From positions 25,550-89,549 of the forward strand of contig JALOTZ010000008.1 in assembly GCA_025457615.1 (NCBI GenBank): a stretch of 64,000 bases of DNA, read 5' to 3'. This document shows, piece after piece, positions 61,740 through 64,000 of the stretch. A model generated the notes under the pieces. That model did no database searches. It had not been told where the DNA came from and worked only from the letters and a program-made list of their open reading frames with translations. Position numbers and translations under genes: made by a program. Source of the stretch: Verrucomicrobiota bacterium (lineage in GTDB: Bacteria > Verrucomicrobiota > Verrucomicrobiia > Limisphaerales > DSYF01). Numbering within the stretch: the stretch's first letter is position 1; each line of letters starts with the position of its first letter.

Positions 61740-63905
61740 ATGAAACAAACGCCCAGACTGCTGATCCCGCTGTTCCTCGCCACCGCCACCCTGTCGGTCC
61801 TCGCGCAACCGTTGCCCGCATTCCGTCCGCCCGCGGTGCCCCTGGTGACCCATGACCCCTATCTGAGCATCTGGTCCTGCGGCGACACCCTGAACGGCAT
61901 CGAAACCGCCCACTGGACCCGCACCCTTCAGCCGCTCAACTGCATGATCCGGATCAATGGGGAAGCGTTCCGCCTCATGGGGACGCAGCCCAAGGACGTG
62001 AAGCCGTTCCCGCAGACGAGTGTGCGCGTGTGGCCGACGCGCACGGTGTACGAGTTTGCCAACGGCAAGGTGCGCGCCACCCTCACGTTCCTCACGCCCG
62101 CCCTGCCGTCGGACCTCGACCTGCTCAGCCGCCCGCTCACTTACCTCATCTGGGACGTGGTGAGCCTGGACGGCGCCAAGCATCAGGTGGAGTTGTATTT
62201 CGATTGCGGCCCCGAGATGGCGGTCAACACCATGCAGCAGGTGGTGGAGGTGGCGCCGGTCGAGGTGCCAGGTTTGCAGGTGCTGCGCTTGGGAACAACC
62301 CACCAGCCGGTTCTGGAAAAGAAGGGCGACCCCATTCGCATCGATTGGGGCCAGGCCCTGGTCGGCATCCGCGCGAATCCCGCCTGCCACCTCGCCCCGT
62401 TCCCCGGCGAGGCCGCGCGCCGGACCTTCGTCGCGGACGGAAGGCTGCCCCTCGGCAAACCGGATTTCAAACCCAAGTCGGTGTCGGGCGGAGCCCCGGT
62501 CCTGGCCGCCGTCCTTCCGCTGGGCAAGGTGGGCATGCTCAACAGCCGCGGCACCTGCCACGTCCTGCTCGCCTACGACGACGTGAAGTCCATCCGCTAT
62601 TTCAGCCAGGATCTGGCGCCCTACTGGCGGCGGCCGGGGGCGGATGCGGCCTGGCTGCTGGATCAGGCCGAAGCCGACCTGGCGGATGTGCTCAAGCGCT
62701 GTGAAGCGTTTGACGGGCGGTTCATGAAGGACATGACCCGGGTGGGCGGAGCCGAATACGCCCTCATGACCGCGCTGGCCTACCGCCAGACGCTGGCCGG
62801 ATGCAAGCTGGTGGCCGATGCCAGCGGCGCCCCGCTCCTGTTCCCCAAGGAGAACAGCAGCAACGGATGCATCGGGACGACTGACGTGATCTATCCCATG
62901 TTCCCGTTCTACCTGTTCTTCAGTCCGACCCTCGCCAAGGCCGCGCTGGTGCCGGTGCTGGACTACGCGCGATCGCCCCGCTGGCCCTTCCCGTTTGCCC
63001 CGCATGACCTGGGCACGTATCCGCACGCCACCGGACAGGCCTACGGTGGGGGCGAGAAGAGTCTCGACGGCCAGATGCCCATCGAGGAAACCGCCAACCT
63101 GCTGTTGATGGTGGCGGGGCTCGCGAAGGTGGAGGGGAACGCGGCGTTCGCCGGGGCCTACTGGCCGTTGCTCGAGACGTGGGCCGGTTACCTCAAGGAC
63201 GCCGGCTGGGATCCAGCCGAACAGTTGTGCACGGACGATTTCACCGGACCGATGCCGCACAATGTCAACCTGTCCGCCAAAGCCATCTGCGCCCTGGGCG
63301 CGTTCGGCCAGTTGTGCGAGCAGCGGGGCGATCCGGATGCCGCGCGGCGCTGGCAGGAGCTGGTTCGCGGCTGGGTGGACCGGTGGGTGGACGCCGCCTA
63401 CAGCCGCGGTCATTACCGGCTGGCCTTTGACCAGCCCGACACCTGGAGCCAGAAATACAACCTCGTCTGGGACCGTTTCCTGGGCCTGAACCTCTTCCCG
63501 AGCAATGTCGTCCGTGAGGAAATGGATCATTACCTCAAGGTGCAGCTCAAGTACGGTCTGCCGCTGGATTCACGCGCAAGCTTCACCAAGCTGGATTGGA
63601 TCTTCTGGACCGCCTGCCTGACCGGCGAACGCGAGGACATGGACCGGCTGCTGGCCCCGGCGTTCAAGTTTGTGAACGAAACCTTCGATCGCGTGCCGAT
63701 GACGGACTGGTACATGGCGGACACGGCGCGGCGCAAAGGGTTTCAGGCGCGCTCCGTGGTCGGCGGACTCTTCATGCCCGCGCTGCTGGATGAAGGACTG
63801 CGGACCAAGTGGAGCAAGGAAGGCGAGGACTACCGGAAAGGCTGGGCGCCCATCCCCATCCCATCCGCTGCTCCCGCCACCAACGCCCCCGGGCCACAGC
63901 CCTAG
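61740..63905 (+). CDS. Secreted GtaA-like glutaminase family protein (DUF4965/DUF1793)
   Basis: A 721-residue exported protein with a signal peptide (LLIPLFLATATLSVLAQ). An N-terminal region (about 30-270) holds PAVPLVTHDPYLSIWSCGD and NGIETAHWTRTLQPLNCMI. The middle and end have the family blocks KENSSNGCIGTTDVIYPMFP, YPHATGQAYGGGEKSLDGQM and TAGRRKG-like tail (here DTARRKGFQARSVVGGLFM). GtaA-type glutaminases and related proteins act outside the cell. Whether this one hydrolyses glutamine is uncertain. The 200-bp gap to lpxA carries the divergent promoters. Confidence 0.85.
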   Translation: MKQTPRLLIPLFLATATLSVLAQPLPAFRPPAVPLVTHDPYLSIWSCGDTLNGIETAHWTRTLQPLNCMIRINGEAFRLMGTQPKDVKPFPQTSVRVWPTRTVYEFANGKVRATLTFLTPALPSDLDLLSRPLTYLIWDVVSLDGAKHQVELYFDCGPEMAVNTMQQVVEVAPVEVPGLQVLRLGTTHQPVLEKKGDPIRIDWGQALVGIRANPACHLAPFPGEAARRTFVADGRLPLGKPDFKPKSVSGGAPVLAAVLPLGKVGMLNSRGTCHVLLAYDDVKSIRYFSQDLAPYWRRPGADAAWLLDQAEADLADVLKRCEAFDGRFMKDMTRVGGAEYALMTALAYRQTLAGCKLVADASGAPLLFPKENSSNGCIGTTDVIYPMFPFYLFFSPTLAKAALVPVLDYARSPRWPFPFAPHDLGTYPHATGQAYGGGEKSLDGQMPIEETANLLLMVAGLAKVEGNAAFAGAYWPLLETWAGYLKDAGWDPAEQLCTDDFTGPMPHNVNLSAKAICALGAFGQLCEQRGDPDAARRWQELVRGWVDRWVDAAYSRGHYRLAFDQPDTWSQKYNLVWDRFLGLNLFPSNVVREEMDHYLKVQLKYGLPLDSRASFTKLDWIFWTACLTGEREDMDRLLAPAFKFVNETFDRVPMTDWYMADTARRKGFQARSVVGGLFMPALLDEGLRTKWSKEGEDYRKGWAPIPIPSAAPATNAPGPQP

Positions 63906-63935
63906 AGCCTGTCATGCACTTTTCCGAAGAAAAGA

Positions 63936-63962
63936 ATGTACAAAGTAAATACATTCGTACAT
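63936..63962. promoter_or_regulatory. Candidate operator-like dyad at window end
   Basis: ATGTAC (63936-63941) and GTACAT (63957-63962) form an inverted repeat 15 bases apart, with a second overlapping ATGTA...TACAT inside it. The 60 bases around it are strikingly AT-rich compared with the rest. It probably marks the promoter of a gene beyond the edge. An open frame from ATG 63914 (MHFSEEKNVQSKY...) runs off the end and may be spurious. Confidence 0.3.
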
Positions 63963-64000
63963 CACCATGGGGATGGCGAAGGTACGAAAAGGATATCCGA

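Noticed and set aside
61707..63530. A 607-codon minus-strand frame opposite the GtaA-like gene
   Set aside because: Shadow of the plus-strand gene, without signal peptide or domain.

Overview
The window looks like a chromosomal segment of a GC-rich Verrucomicrobiota bacterium, probably near Limisphaerales/Pedosphaeraceae. This is inferred from gene families that are frequent there: a TIGR04073 exosortase-associated lipoprotein, an S10 peptidase, a four-helix-bundle-suffix protein, HpnK/HpnN and an MCE transport operon. High GC and many GTG starts agree with it. I saw no rRNA, convincing tRNA, CRISPR array or prophage. Most of the window is housekeeping, with one accessory island at about 43.0-52.5 kb.

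Layout. 0-3.1 kb: end of an unknown gene, ispE, and three small lipoproteins. 3.2-6.0 kb: a cyclic-nucleotide-binding protein converging on a TonB-ExbB-ExbD set. 6.2-9.6 kb: a secreted DUF1080-like protein, a HAD phosphatase with an altered nucleophile, a membrane protein and a decayed creD. 9.6-11.8 kb: ispH plus a winged-helix regulator and its membrane partner, with two matching 17-bp inverted repeats upstream of the two transcription units. 11.9-16.5 kb: pseudouridine synthase, ABC-F ATPase, xylulokinase. 16.6-18.9 kb: thrS preceded by what reads as a complete Thr attenuator (promoter, leaderless Thr-rich leader peptide, competing hairpins, terminator). 19.1-28.9 kb: purE, hicA remnant, dus, dinG-type helicase, a PMT-type glycosyltransferase, fabI, proB, mazG, hisF.

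28.9-36.7 kb is an envelope-lipid block: mlaE-mlaF-mlaD led by a secreted protein made of about 20 'WPL/APF' strand repeats, then an HpnN-like RND exporter behind yebC. 36.8-42.9 kb: ybjQ, glutamine amidotransferase, S10 carboxypeptidase, ACT protein, NUDIX, tadA, DJ-1. 43.0-52.5 kb is the island: an hsdS tail remnant, DUF488, a secreted caspase-like protein with a secreted partner, then a broken type I restriction system (frameshifted hsdS, intact hsdM, 5'-truncated hsdR) and a four-helix-bundle gene. 52.7-63.9 kb: yicC-gmk-coaC, an NtrB/NtrC-type pair, a hopanoid-like squalene synthase-HpnK-small transporter module, CDF exporter, lpxA and a GtaA-like glutaminase.

A recurring theme is small dyad repeats built from short tandem units or palindromes. 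They sit between convergent genes (12.75 and 42.1 kb), in the thrS leader, and in frame inside the thrS, dinG and four-helix-bundle coding sequences, where they add peptide inserts. The most notable candidates are the thrS attenuator, the WP-repeat protein led MCE operon, the secreted caspase-like pair flanked by hsdS tail repeats, and the two-site CreD-type regulon.
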